Source: AC-51 sp963749895 (GTDB taxonomy: Bacteria > Actinomycetota > UBA4738 > HRBIN12). Taken from it: DNA of 64,000 nt. The position numbers were made by a program, and so were the translations under genes. Position 1 is the stretch's first letter. Each line of letters starts with the position of its first letter. Under the pieces are notes generated by a model. The model worked only from the letters and a program-made list of their open reading frames with translations, made no database searches and was not told the DNA's origin. Location of the stretch: contig CAVVOG010000003.1 of assembly GCA_963749895.1 (NCBI GenBank), positions 1,054,001 through 1,118,000 of the forward strand. Reading direction: 5' to 3'. Below, piece after piece: positions 47,474 to 57,073 of the stretch.

Positions 47474-48649
47474 ATGGCGTGTGTTCGCGCGATGACCCTG
47501 GCGATCTGCGTGGTGCTCCTCGCGATGACGCCGGCGTCGGCGTCGCCGGGCGACCTGGATCCGGCTTTCGGCGACGGTGGGATCGTTGCGGTGTCGGGCA
47601 CGGAAGTCGCCCTGCATGCCGGCTCGATCGTCGTCGGGAGGACGGGCTTCGTGGTGAGCGGGAGAGCCTGGATGGAGGCCGTCAGATCCCTTCCCGACGG
47701 TACGTTCGACCCGACGTTCGGTTCCGGCGGTCGAGCCCGCGCGAAGTTCGCGGGCTCCGCCTATGCCGAGGATCTCGCCACGCGGCCGCGTGGCAAGGTC
47801 GTGATCGCGGGCACCCGGGCGCAGGTCGAGCCATGGCGCACCGTCATCGCAGTCGCTCGGTTCCGTGCGGACGGCGCGCTCGACGACACGTTCGGGGGCG
47901 ACGGCAAGGTGACGACATCCTTCCCCGGCTTCCCGGAGGCACGTGCCGTGGCCCTGCAGCCGAACGGCCAGATCGTGGTCGCAGGCACGGACGGGCCGAA
48001 CTTCGTCCTCGTCCGGTACCTGAGGACCGGAGCTCTCGACCGCTCGTTCGGGATCGGGGGTCGTGTCACGACCGTGCTCCCGCGTGACACGCAGGACGCC
48101 GTGGCCGAGGACCTCGCGATCGACCCCGATGGCCGTATCGTCGTCGTCGGAACGCTCAGCTGGCGCACGATCGTGGTCGCCCGCTACCTGCCGAACGGGG
48201 GGCTCGATCCGACGTTCGGACGGGGCGACGGCCTCAAGTTCACGGGCGGGACCCGCAAGTCCGGGCTCGCGGTCGCGTTGCAGCCCGACGGGAAGATCGT
48301 CCTGTGCGGGTACGAGGAGGTCTGGAACCGGCCGACGCAGGAGCTCGACTCGTACCTGATCGTCACTCGGTACACCCAGGCGGGGCGCCCGGACACCGAC
48401 TTCGGCGTGGTCCGGGTCGCGCCCGCCGTCTGGCCTGCTGACTACGGCGTCGCGCTCCAGCCCGACGGCAGGATCGTCGTCGTCGGTGATGGCGTGCTCG
48501 CGCGGTTGATGACGGACGGCTCGCTCGATCCCTCGTTCGGCGGAGGTGACGGGGTGGTCGACTCGACCTTCAGCCTCGAAGGGGTCACGCTCCAGCCGGA
48601 CGGCCGCATCGTGGTGGTCGGGGGTGCGCTGGCGCGATTCCTGGCCTGA
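47474..48649 (+). CDS. Secreted delta-60-repeat protein
   Basis: 391 aa. Signal peptide (ACVRAMTLAICVVLLAMTPASA) followed by about seven delta-60 repeats, each with a LDPxFGxGG-like turn and an ALQPDGKIVVxG strand pair (for example LDDTFGGDGKV, LDRSFGIGGRV, LDPTFGRGDGL, LDPSFGGGDGV). The fold is a beta-propeller-like solenoid; function unknown, presumably extracellular. I start at ATG 47474 behind GGGAGGTG rather than 47414. Confidence 0.85.
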   Translation: MACVRAMTLAICVVLLAMTPASASPGDLDPAFGDGGIVAVSGTEVALHAGSIVVGRTGFVVSGRAWMEAVRSLPDGTFDPTFGSGGRARAKFAGSAYAEDLATRPRGKVVIAGTRAQVEPWRTVIAVARFRADGALDDTFGGDGKVTTSFPGFPEARAVALQPNGQIVVAGTDGPNFVLVRYLRTGALDRSFGIGGRVTTVLPRDTQDAVAEDLAIDPDGRIVVVGTLSWRTIVVARYLPNGGLDPTFGRGDGLKFTGGTRKSGLAVALQPDGKIVLCGYEEVWNRPTQELDSYLIVTRYTQAGRPDTDFGVVRVAPAVWPADYGVALQPDGRIVVVGDGVLARLMTDGSLDPSFGGGDGVVDSTFSLEGVTLQPDGRIVVVGGALARFLA

Positions 48650-48789
48650 GGTGTTCCCTCGCACCCGGCACGCCCACATCCTGGGAGGCGCCACGCGACC
48701 GGACCCGAACGACGACGTGCAGCGGGTAGAGTCCTTCGACCCACGCGCGGATGGCGCGCGGATGGATCGTCCGGAGGACCCGCAGGCGC

Positions 48790-50085
48790 ATGGAGACGCT
48801 GGGCACGCTGGAATCGGCGAGGTTGCTCCTCGCGATCACCGCCCTGCTCGTCGCCGCGCACGCGTTCGGGTACCTCGCGAACCGGTTCCGCCAGCCGCGG
48901 GTGATCGGCGAGATCGTCGGCGGGCTCCTCCTCGGACCCACCGTCCTCGGAGCCGTCGCCCCGGATCTGCACGACGCGGTGTTCCCGGCGACCGGACCTG
49001 TGCCCGTCGTGCTCGACGCGCTCTACCAGCTGGGTCTCCTGCTGCTGATGTTCAGCGCCGGCGCGGAGATCCGCTCGTCGTTCCGACCCGATGAACGGCG
49101 CACGGTCGGCGCGATCACGGTCACCGGCATGCTCGTGCCGTTCCTCGTCGGGCTGGGATTCGTCGAGCTGTTGCCGTCGGGGTCCCACATCGGACCGGCC
49201 GGCGATCGGGCTGCCTTCGTGCTGGTGTTCGCGCTGGCGATCGCGGTGACGAGCATCCCCGTCATCTCGCGGATCATGTTCGACCTGGGCATCCTCGAAA
49301 GCGCCTTCGCTCGGATCGTCCTCGCCGTTGCGGTGCTCGAGGACGTCGCCATCTACGTGCTGCTGGCGATCGCGCTCGGCCTCGTCGCGGGGACCGCCGG
49401 GGAGGGGATCGGCGTGCCGGCGGTGCTCGGCATCGAGCCGGGGTCGGTCGCGTCGATCGCGTTCCACGCGGTCGCCACGATCGGGTTCCTCGGGTTCGCC
49501 CTGTGGCTCGGCCCTCCCGCCTACCGGTGGGCGCTTCGATACCGTTTCAACGTCGTCAAGCGTGGGAGCCCCGTCGGGTTCCAGATCGTGTTCATGCTCG
49601 TGATGACGATGCTCGCCGTCTCCTTCGATGTCGTACCACTGTTCGGGGCATTCGTGGCGGGCATCGTGGTCGGCTCGGCAGAAGGCACGAAGGGCGCGGA
49701 GGCGGCCCGCGAGACGATCCGCACGTTCTCGTTCGCCTTCTTCATCCCGCTCTACTTCGCGATCGTCGGACTCCGGCTCGATCTGCTCGAGGGGTTCGAA
49801 CTCCCCTTCTTCCTGCTGTTCCTCGGCGTCGCATCCGTTTCGAAGTACGTGAGCGTGTGGATCGGAGCGCGATGGTCCGGCGAGACCCCCACCGGCGCAC
49901 GGAACCTCGCGATCGCGCTCAACGCCCGGGGTGGGCCTGGCATCGTCCTCGCGTCGGTCGCGTTCGACGCGGGGATCATCGACTCCGGGTTCTTCGCCGT
50001 ACTCGTGATGCTTGCGATCGTCACGTCGTTGGTCGCGGGAAGTTGGCTCGGCCGTGTCGTCCGGACCGGCTCCCCGCTGCGCTGA
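48790..50085 (+). CDS. Cation/proton antiporter, CPA2 (KefB/Na+-H+ exchanger) family
   Basis: 431 aa, about 12 hydrophobic helices. N-terminal YLANRFRQPRVIGEIVGGLLLGP is the family signature, with helix-break segments including ITSIPVIS and ALNARGGPGIVLASVAFD. Only the exchanger domain is present; there is no TrkA-N/RCK regulatory domain. Exchanges Na+ or K+ for protons. Start ATG 48790, GGAGG about 12 bases upstream; in-frame 48751 has no ribosome site. Confidence 0.88.
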   Translation: METLGTLESARLLLAITALLVAAHAFGYLANRFRQPRVIGEIVGGLLLGPTVLGAVAPDLHDAVFPATGPVPVVLDALYQLGLLLLMFSAGAEIRSSFRPDERRTVGAITVTGMLVPFLVGLGFVELLPSGSHIGPAGDRAAFVLVFALAIAVTSIPVISRIMFDLGILESAFARIVLAVAVLEDVAIYVLLAIALGLVAGTAGEGIGVPAVLGIEPGSVASIAFHAVATIGFLGFALWLGPPAYRWALRYRFNVVKRGSPVGFQIVFMLVMTMLAVSFDVVPLFGAFVAGIVVGSAEGTKGAEAARETIRTFSFAFFIPLYFAIVGLRLDLLEGFELPFFLLFLGVASVSKYVSVWIGARWSGETPTGARNLAIALNARGGPGIVLASVAFDAGIIDSGFFAVLVMLAIVTSLVAGSWLGRVVRTGSPLR

Positions 50086-50128
50086 GGCCCGCCACGCTGC
50101 GGCGTTCGATACACTCACCCCCGTCACG

Positions 50129-50199
50129 GTGGCCCGTGGTGTAACGGCAGCACGACTGACTCTGGATCAGTTAGTCTTGGTTCGAATCCAGGCGGGCCA
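50129..50199 (+). tRNA. tRNA-Gln (CTG anticodon)
   Basis: Cloverleaf of 71 nt: acceptor TGGCCCG/CGGGCCA with the weak U1-A72 pair typical of Gln, anticodon stem ACTGA/TCAGT around loop CTCTGGA giving CTG, T-arm TTGGTTCGAATCCAG region, discriminator G. CCA is not encoded. It lies between the antiporter gene and the first phosphoesterase gene. Confidence 0.95.
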
Positions 50200-50241
50200 G
50201 CTCGGGTTTCCGACACCTCGCCGGAGGGACGCCTCCCTGGC

Positions 50242-51663
50242 TCACCCCGAGGGGCGAGGATCGAGGATCAGCGGCGGGATCGGTCGCTGCGAGAAGTCGA
50301 ACTCGTTCGCGAGGTCGCCCAGGATCGCGACCTCCTCGCGGATCGTCGGGCGGGGATCCCACCATCCGTCGGTGGCCGGATCCAGGCGCTGCCCGTGCAG
50401 GAACCGGTCCTCGATCAGCTTGAGGTAGGCGTCGTACGACAGCGTCTGGTGATCGACGTCGAGGTCTCGGTCTGCCCAAGGGCTGATCAGCATCGACGGG
50501 ACCCGCAGACCGTACCCCCCTGCGTCGACGACCGGCGGCTCCACGTGGTCGTAGAACCCACCCCAGTCGTCCCAGATCAGGAAGATCGCCGTCCGATGCC
50601 ACGCCGGGCCGCGCATCGCCGCGTTCACGAGGCGCGTGACGAACGCCTGCCCGTCGTCGACCCCTTGCGGCGGATGCTCGCTCGTGGTCTTCGTGGGCAC
50701 GATCCATGCGACGGAGGGCAGCTTCCCGTCCTTCGCTCGGTCGAAGTAGTCGGCGTACGGTCGGATCCGCCCGAGCTGACCGGTCCGTCGGACCGTCGTG
50801 AATCCCGCCAGCGGGTTCTTGTTGAACGACGTCGCTCCGGTCTCGTCGTCCGGACATGGTGCCTTGACGCACGTGTTGGGCCCGACGTAATAGGCCCAGG
50901 TGACCTCGTTGCGGTGCAGGAGCCACGTGATGTCCGCCCACAGGTACGGGACGCGGCCCCCGTCGGCCGGCTCCCAGCGCTGATCGGGCGTCTGCAGATC
51001 GCTGACGCAGCTGGATACGTCGGTCCGATCGGGGCACCGCGCCGACCATCCCGACACGAGGTACAGGTGCGCGGGAAGCGTGTACGAGTCGGTGGCCGCG
51101 AACATCCGGTCGTGCAGGACGTACCTGCGGGCCCAGGCCCAGTAGTTGGGGAGCTCCTTCGCGGTGTGGAACCCCATCACGTCCGATCGACCCCCGGCGT
51201 CGGCTTCCGCCGCCAGACATTCGGGCTTCGACGGGTGCTTGCGGCACGTGCTGTACATCGTCTGCTGGACCTCGATGAACCCGTCCATCGCACCGCCGTT
51301 GATCGACAGATCCGAGGCCAACTCGTTGTGGGGACCCCCGGCGTCGTGCACCCCCGTGTCGCGGTACGGCCGCTGGCACCGCCCTGCTTGCGGGTCGGGC
51401 ACGCAGACCGCGAACGAGCCGTCGGGGCGACGAGGAAGGCCGTTCGCGCCCGGGAAGGTCCCGAAGTAGTGATCGAACGAACGGTTCTCCTGCACGATGA
51501 AGATCAGGTGCCGCAGGTTCCTGATCCCGCGCGCCGGGTCGATCCCGTAGCGGGGCGTGGGGATCCGCGCCTCACCGGCCGGCGCCGGACCCAACGCGAC
51601 GATCGCTGCCACCGCCACGACGGCAGCCGCGATGGCGGCGCGGACCGGTCGCGGCGCGTTCAT
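50242..51663 (-). CDS. Secreted phosphoesterase of the PLC/acid phosphatase family, copy 3
   Basis: 473 aa, third gene of a tandem triplet (PF04185-type). Signal peptide (AAIAAAVVAVAAIVALGPAPAGEA) without a lipobox Cys. Family motifs: QENRSFDHYFGTFPGANGLP near the N-terminus (metal-binding Glu/Asn), LPAHLYLVSGWS, SEHPPQG and the metal-binding IWDDWGGFYDHVEPP. Hydrolyses phosphodiesters or phosphomonoesters; substrate unknown. Start ATG 51661-51663 overlaps the upstream paralogue stop (ATGA). Confidence 0.9.
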   Translation of the reverse strand: MNAPRPVRAAIAAAVVAVAAIVALGPAPAGEARIPTPRYGIDPARGIRNLRHLIFIVQENRSFDHYFGTFPGANGLPRRPDGSFAVCVPDPQAGRCQRPYRDTGVHDAGGPHNELASDLSINGGAMDGFIEVQQTMYSTCRKHPSKPECLAAEADAGGRSDVMGFHTAKELPNYWAWARRYVLHDRMFAATDSYTLPAHLYLVSGWSARCPDRTDVSSCVSDLQTPDQRWEPADGGRVPYLWADITWLLHRNEVTWAYYVGPNTCVKAPCPDDETGATSFNKNPLAGFTTVRRTGQLGRIRPYADYFDRAKDGKLPSVAWIVPTKTTSEHPPQGVDDGQAFVTRLVNAAMRGPAWHRTAIFLIWDDWGGFYDHVEPPVVDAGGYGLRVPSMLISPWADRDLDVDHQTLSYDAYLKLIEDRFLHGQRLDPATDGWWDPRPTIREEVAILGDLANEFDFSQRPIPPLILDPRPSG

Positions 51664-53105
51664 GGCGTCGGATCCAGGATCAGGGGCGGGATCGGCTCCT
51701 GGGTGAAGTCGAAGGCGTTCGCCAGGTCGCCGAGGCGCGCGACGTCCTCCCGGACGGTGGGCCGTGGGTCCGGCCACCCCATGTTCTCGCCGTCGAGCCG
51801 CCGGCCGTCCATGAACCGATCCTCGATCAGCTTCAGGTAGGCGTCGAACGACAGGGTCTGATGATCGACCGGGAGGTCGCGGTCCACCCACGGGCTGATC
51901 ACGAACGCGGGGACGCGGATCCCGTACCCGGCCTCGTCGATGCGGATCGGCGGGACGTGGTCGTAGAACCCGCCCCAGTCGTCCCACACGACGAAGATCG
52001 CCGTCCGCTCCCACTGCTCTTGGGGGCCTTCCGTCACTGCGTTGACCACGCGCGTCACCCACGCCTGGCCCTTGCGGAGGTCGTGCGGCGGGTGTTCGCT
52101 ACGAGGACCGGCGATCGGCACCACCCACGAGACCGAGGGGAGCGCTCCGTTCGCCGCTGCCTTGAAGTAGCGGCCGTACGGCTGGATCCGATCGAACTGA
52201 TCGGTCTCCTCGATCGTCTCGAAGCCGGGCAGCGGGTTGAAAAGGAACGGGGTCTCGGCCTTGCGTCCCGGGTCCTCGCACGGGGCCTCGACGCAGGTGC
52301 CCGGTGCCACGTAGTACGACCACGAAACGCCGTGGTTGTACAGGAGCCAGGTGATGTCCGCCCACAGGTACGGACGTGGACCACCGTCGGCCGGCAACCA
52401 CGGGTCGTCGTACTTCTCGAGCCAGGTCACGCACGAATCCACGTCGTTCGGCACCGAGCACTTCGCCGCCCACGCGGACACGAGGTAGAGGTGTGCAGGC
52501 TGCGTCCAGGAGTCCGTCGGCGCGAACATCCGGTCCTGCAGCTGGTAGCGGCGCGCGTACGCCCAGTAGTTCGGGATCTCCTTGGCCGTGTGGTAGCCCA
52601 TCACGTCGGACTGTCCCTGGGGCCCTGGACGCGCCCGTCGGCACGCACCGTCCTCGGGATGCGCCTTGCAGTAGTTGAACAGCCGCTGTTGCACACGGAC
52701 GAACCCGTCCATCGCCCCGCGGTTGACGGCCATCCGCGACGCCCGGGTGCTGTGGGCGCCACCGACGTCGTTCCAGTTCGTGTCGTGGTACGGGCGGTGG
52801 CAGAAGTCCGTCCGCTCCGAGTCCGGCAGGCAGGGTCGGAAGCGCCCGTCCGCTCGACGCGGGATCCCGTTCGCCCCGGGGAAGGTCCCGAAGTAGTGGT
52901 CGAACGACCGGTTCTCCTGGACCACGAAGATCAGGTGGTCGAGGTTCATGATGCCGGCGCTTGGGTCGATCGCGTCGACGGTGGTCGCCTGGGGTTCGGC
53001 GAGGTCCTGTTCGGCGGACGCGACGCACCCGGCCGCCACCGTCGCGACCACGAACAGCCCCACGGCGGCCCGGACGAGGGCAGGGCGGCTGCTCCCGCGC
53101 ATCAT
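51660..53105 (-). CDS. PLC/acid-phosphatase-family lipoprotein, copy 2
   Basis: 481 aa. Signal sequence ending in a lipobox-like TVAAGC (Cys near residue 27), so it is probably membrane-anchored outside the cell. The same motif set as its neighbours (ENRSFDHYFGTFPGANGIP, AHLYLVSAWA, SEHPPHD, DDWGGFYDHVPP). Either ATG 53103-53105 or 53100-53102 can start it; the first overlaps the copy 1 stop. Translationally coupled on both sides. Confidence 0.9.
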   Translation of the reverse strand: MMRGSSRPALVRAAVGLFVVATVAAGCVASAEQDLAEPQATTVDAIDPSAGIMNLDHLIFVVQENRSFDHYFGTFPGANGIPRRADGRFRPCLPDSERTDFCHRPYHDTNWNDVGGAHSTRASRMAVNRGAMDGFVRVQQRLFNYCKAHPEDGACRRARPGPQGQSDVMGYHTAKEIPNYWAYARRYQLQDRMFAPTDSWTQPAHLYLVSAWAAKCSVPNDVDSCVTWLEKYDDPWLPADGGPRPYLWADITWLLYNHGVSWSYYVAPGTCVEAPCEDPGRKAETPFLFNPLPGFETIEETDQFDRIQPYGRYFKAAANGALPSVSWVVPIAGPRSEHPPHDLRKGQAWVTRVVNAVTEGPQEQWERTAIFVVWDDWGGFYDHVPPIRIDEAGYGIRVPAFVISPWVDRDLPVDHQTLSFDAYLKLIEDRFMDGRRLDGENMGWPDPRPTVREDVARLGDLANAFDFTQEPIPPLILDPTP

Positions 53106-54592
53106 CCGTCACCCCAGGGACGGGGATCCAAGATCAGCGGCGGGATCGGCTCCTGCGCGAAGTCGAACTCCTTGCTCAGATCGCCGAGGATACTCACCTC
53201 TTCGCGGATCGTGGGTCGCAGATCCGGCCACCCCTGGTTCCGACCGTCCAGCCGGCGACCCTCGAGGAACCGATCCTCGATCAGCTTCAGGTAGGCGTCG
53301 AACGAGAGCCGCTGGTGGTCCACGTCGAGATCGCGGTCCACCCACGGGCTGATCACGAAGGCCGGGACGCGCAGCCCCCACCCCCCTTCGTCGACGACGG
53401 GCGGCTCGACGTGATCGTAGAAGCCACCCCAGTCGTCCCACACCACGAAGATCGCGGTGCGGAGCCACTGCTCCTGCGGACCTTCCATCACCGCGTTGAC
53501 GACGCGCGTCACCCACGCCTGCCCGGTACGGACCGACTGCGGCGGGTGTTCGCTGTTCTCCTTGTACGGCACGATCCACGAGACGCTCGGCAGGGTTCCG
53601 GCGGCGGCGCTGCGGAAGAAGTGGCCGTAGCGCTTCACCCCGTCGAGTTGGCCCGAGGCATCGACCGACTCGAACCCCATCAAGGGGTTCTTGCCGAGCG
53701 CCGTCGACCGAGGACCGTTGCACTTCCCGTCTTCGAACTCGTCGAGGCAGGTCCCCGGCCCCACGTAGTACGCCCACGACACCCCGGCCTTGCCGAGCAG
53801 CCAGGTGATGTCGGCCCACAGGTACGGCCGCGTCCCGCCGCGCTTCGGCCGCCAGCCCTGGTCGGGTCGCTGGAGGTTCGTCGTGCAGTCGGCCGGGAGC
53901 GACCCGTCCCACGAGGCGAAGCCCTCGCAGATCGCCGACCACCCCGACACGAGGTAGAGATGCGCGGGAACGGTCCACGAGTCGGTGGGAGCGAACATCG
54001 CGTCTTGGAGCAGGTACCGGCGCGCGTAGGCCCAGTAGTTCGGGAGCTCAGCCCCGGTGTGGTAGCCCATCACGTCGGGTCGACCACGCGCATCCTCGGC
54101 CGCCGCTCGGCAGCGATCCGTGTCGGGCATGGCCCTGCAGACGCTGTACAGGACCCTCGCGGCATAGACGAACCCGTCCATCGCTCCGTCGTTGATCGAG
54201 AGCTCGGACGCCACCTCGTGGTGCGGGCCACCGGCATCGATCGGACCTCGGTCGTGGAACGGACGGACGCACCGCGATCGTTCGACATCGGGGTTGCAGA
54301 CCGCGAACCGCCCGTCGGGCCCGCGGGGGATCCCGTTCGCGCCCGGGAAGGTCCCGAAGTAGTGGTCGAAGGAACGGTTCTCCTGGACGACGAAGACCAG
54401 GTGATCGAGGTTCATGATCCCCGCCGCGGGATCGATCGCGACCGGGCTCGGGCTCGCAGCCGCGTCCCCATCGACGAACGCGCCGCCGGGAGGCGGCGAG
54501 GGACGACGATCGCGGGCTGTCGGGCCGTCGGGCCCGGTCACGCACGCGACGCCGACGGAACCGGCGAGGAGGAGCACGAGCGCTCGACGCAT
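53102..54592 (-). CDS. Secreted PLC/acid phosphatase family protein, copy 1
   Basis: 496 aa, first gene of the triplet. Signal peptide MRRALVLLLAGSVGVAC; the Cys could be lipidated but Gly at -3 makes a poor lipobox. An extra low-complexity linker rich in Pro/Ala/Ser (residues 20-50) precedes the catalytic domain with ENRSFDHYFGTFPGANGIP, SEHPPQS and DDWGGFYDHVEPP. The three copies keep all these motifs, so all are probably active. Divergent from icd. Start ATG 54590-54592. Confidence 0.9.
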   Translation of the reverse strand: MRRALVLLLAGSVGVACVTGPDGPTARDRRPSPPPGGAFVDGDAAASPSPVAIDPAAGIMNLDHLVFVVQENRSFDHYFGTFPGANGIPRGPDGRFAVCNPDVERSRCVRPFHDRGPIDAGGPHHEVASELSINDGAMDGFVYAARVLYSVCRAMPDTDRCRAAAEDARGRPDVMGYHTGAELPNYWAYARRYLLQDAMFAPTDSWTVPAHLYLVSGWSAICEGFASWDGSLPADCTTNLQRPDQGWRPKRGGTRPYLWADITWLLGKAGVSWAYYVGPGTCLDEFEDGKCNGPRSTALGKNPLMGFESVDASGQLDGVKRYGHFFRSAAAGTLPSVSWIVPYKENSEHPPQSVRTGQAWVTRVVNAVMEGPQEQWLRTAIFVVWDDWGGFYDHVEPPVVDEGGWGLRVPAFVISPWVDRDLDVDHQRLSFDAYLKLIEDRFLEGRRLDGRNQGWPDLRPTIREEVSILGDLSKEFDFAQEPIPPLILDPRPWGDG

Positions 54593-54712
54593 GAGGTCAT
54601 CCGACCCTAGCGACCCGGTCGGATCCCCTGCAAGGCCCGAGCAACCACGCTCCTCGCCCGTACCATGGGACCGGACGCGCGTCCGCCCGTGACCGCGTCG
54701 AGGAGGCAACCC

Positions 54713-56170
54713 GTGAGCGTAGGTGCCGACGGACGGATCCCCATCACCCTGATCCCCGGCGACGGGATCGGACCGGAGGTCGTGGGAGCGGCGCGACGCG
54801 TCGTCGAGGCCGTCGGAGCCCAGATCGACTGGGAGGAGCACGCGGCCGGTGCGAGCGTGTTCGAGCAGGGGATCGCGTCCGGCGTCCCCCAGGACACGAT
54901 GGACTCGGTCGCGAGGACGCGCGTCGTGCTGAAGGGCCCGCTCGCGACCCCGGTCGGGTTCGGCGAGAAGAGCGCGAACGTCACGCTGCGGAAGCTCTTC
55001 GAGACCTACGCCAACGTCAGGCCGGTCCGTGAGATGCCGGGGGTGACCACCCCGTACAGCGGCCGGGGTGTCGACCTCGTGGTGGTTCGAGAGAACGTCG
55101 AAGACCTCTACGCCGGGATCGAGTACATGCAGACCCCGAGCGTCGCGCAGACGCTGAAGCTGATCAGCGTGAAGGGCAGCGAGAAGATCGTCCGGTTCGC
55201 GTTCGAGTACGCGCGGAGCGAGGGTCGCACGAAGGTCGCCTGCGCGACGAAGGCGAACATCATGAAGTTCTCTGAGGGGACGATGAAGCGCGCCTTCGAG
55301 GCGGCGGCCCCGGACTACCCTGACATCGAGCCCTGGCACGTGATCGTCGACAACGCAGCGCACCAGCTCGTGAAGCGGCCCGAGCAGTTCGACGTGCTCG
55401 TCACGACGAACATGAACGGCGACATCCTCAGCGACCTCACGAGCGCGCTGATCGGCGGCCTCGGGTTCGCGCCGAGCGCGAACATCGGCAACGAGGTCGC
55501 GATCTTCGAGGCGGTCCACGGGTCGGCCCCGAAGTACGCGGGCAAGGACGTGATCAACCCGACCGCCCTGATCCTGTCCAGCGTGCTGATGCTCCGGTAC
55601 CTCGGGCTCGCCGAGGAGGCCGCGACGATCGAGCACGCGGTGTTCGTGACGCTCGAGTCGGGCGTGCTGACGGGCGATGTCGTCGGCTACGACCGCGGGG
55701 TGTCCACGACGGCCTACACCGACGCGATCATCGCCAACCTCGGCACGCGCACGGAGCGCTGGACCGTCCGCGACGTGAAGCCCCTGCAGCTGCCCGTCCT
55801 CGACTCCGCGCCGGACTACGTCCGGCCGGCGAGCCGCGCGGTCGTGGGACTCGACGTGTTCGTGGAATCACCCTTGAGCGCGGCCGAGCTGGGTGCGTCC
55901 CTGATGGAGCTCACGCACGACACGAAGCTGTCGCTGAAGATGATCAGCTCCCGCGGGACCAAGGTGTTCCCCCCGACCGGCGCGATGACCGAGACCGGTG
56001 ATCACTTCCGGTGTCGGTTCATCGTGAAGGAGACCCCCGGCGACCTGCCCGACGACGACGTCCATGAACTGCTGCTGCGGATCTCGACGCGCCACCGATG
56101 GATGCACATCGAGAAGCTGCAGGAGTTCGACGGGGAGCTGGGCTTCACGAGGGACCAGGGCGAGAACTGA
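54713..56170 (+). CDS. icd: Isocitrate dehydrogenase, Thermus-like with C-terminal extension
   Basis: 485 aa isocitrate/isopropylmalate dehydrogenase fold. ITLIPGDGIGPEVV, the substrate loop around KSANVTLRKLFETYANVRPVR (Ser and Arg binding isocitrate), REN motif, YPDIEPWHVIVDNAAHQLV, TNMNGDILSD metal site and GSAPKYAGKD coenzyme loop. A C-terminal domain of about 140 residues (from LDVFVESP) resembles the extension of Thermus-type NADP enzymes. GTG 54713 with AGGAGG six bases upstream; the in-frame ATG at 54665 has no ribosome site. TACCAT at 54661-54666 may be the -10. Confidence 0.9.
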   Translation: MSVGADGRIPITLIPGDGIGPEVVGAARRVVEAVGAQIDWEEHAAGASVFEQGIASGVPQDTMDSVARTRVVLKGPLATPVGFGEKSANVTLRKLFETYANVRPVREMPGVTTPYSGRGVDLVVVRENVEDLYAGIEYMQTPSVAQTLKLISVKGSEKIVRFAFEYARSEGRTKVACATKANIMKFSEGTMKRAFEAAAPDYPDIEPWHVIVDNAAHQLVKRPEQFDVLVTTNMNGDILSDLTSALIGGLGFAPSANIGNEVAIFEAVHGSAPKYAGKDVINPTALILSSVLMLRYLGLAEEAATIEHAVFVTLESGVLTGDVVGYDRGVSTTAYTDAIIANLGTRTERWTVRDVKPLQLPVLDSAPDYVRPASRAVVGLDVFVESPLSAAELGASLMELTHDTKLSLKMISSRGTKVFPPTGAMTETGDHFRCRFIVKETPGDLPDDDVHELLLRISTRHRWMHIEKLQEFDGELGFTRDQGEN

Positions 56171-56191
56171 TCAGGCGGGGTCCGGCGCGGG

Positions 56192-57073
56192 TCAGCGGGG
56201 CGGCGGCAGGTACTCGAGCTCACGCACGAGGCCGTCGCGAACGGCGAGACGCCACGTGCCCGCCTTCGCCCATCCCGGCTCGGCGTCGCCGGCGACCGGG
56301 ACGCCGCGCTCCCGCAGCGACCCGATGAGCTCGCGCATCACGTCGCCGTGGGTGCACAGGGCGGCGGGGCCGTCGGCCGCGGCCGCCAGCACCCATGCCT
56401 CGGCACCGGCCGCCCCCTGCCCCTCGGAGAGCTCCCGTGCGATCGTGATGTCGATCCCCCGGGTCTCGGCGAGCGGCTCGAGGCTCTGGACGCACCGCAG
56501 GTGGGGGCTCGAGACGAGGCGCGTGAACGCGACGTCGCCCAGCGACGCGCCGAGGGCCTGTGCCTGCTTGCGGCCGGTCTTCGAGATGCCTCTCAGCTCG
56601 TCGGGCTCGGGCAGCTTCCCGCGCTCTCCGGCCTTGACGTGGCGGATCAGGTAGACGTCGGCCGACCGACCGTCCTGCTCGTCACCGGTGAAGCGCCGGA
56701 GCAGGAGCCGGTCGTGCGGGTACGTGAGGACCTCCGACGCATCCTCCAGCGTCACCCAGCGGGCCCGGTCGATCTCGTGCCGAGGGTCGAGGGGCGCGTC
56801 GACGGGCGCGGCCATGCGCCAGTACCGCACGACCTTCGGCCGGCCGCGCCCGTCCACGTACGTGATCGCGCCGAGGTCGTCGCCAGGCTCGCACGCGAGT
56901 CCGGTCTCCTCCTCGACCTCGCGCAGCGCAGCGGCCAGCTCGTCCTCGCCCTTCTCCAACTTGCCCTTCGGGAACGACCAGTCGTCGTAGGCGGGCCGGT
57001 GGACCACGACGAGCTCCGGTCCCCTGCCGTCCTCACGCGCCACCAGACCGCCGGCGGCACGGACGAGCGTCAC
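56192..57073 (-). CDS. NUDIX hydrolase fused to SixA-like histidine phosphatase (MutT1-type)
   Basis: 293 aa. NUDIX domain (1-140) with the full box GKLEKGEDELAAALREVEEETGL (perfect GX5EX7REUXEEXGU); histidine phosphatase domain (150-285) with LIRHVKAG, SSPHLRCVQS and CTHGDVM. Same two-domain plan as mycobacterial MutT1 (8-oxo-(d)GTP and Ap4A hydrolase). GTG at 57071-57073 overlaps the CHAD gene stop by four bases with GGAGG five bases upstream. Last gene of the ppk operon. Confidence 0.9.
   Translation of the reverse strand: MTLVRAAGGLVAREDGRGPELVVVHRPAYDDWSFPKGKLEKGEDELAAALREVEEETGLACEPGDDLGAITYVDGRGRPKVVRYWRMAAPVDAPLDPRHEIDRARWVTLEDASEVLTYPHDRLLLRRFTGDEQDGRSADVYLIRHVKAGERGKLPEPDELRGISKTGRKQAQALGASLGDVAFTRLVSSPHLRCVQSLEPLAETRGIDITIARELSEGQGAAGAEAWVLAAAADGPAALCTHGDVMRELIGSLRERGVPVAGDAEPGWAKAGTWRLAVRDGLVRELEYLPPPR

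Noticed and set aside
50086..54592. tRNA-Gln plus adjacent paralogues considered as an integrated island
   Set aside because: No integrase, no repeated tRNA 3' end, and base composition like the flanks; tandem duplication explains the cluster.
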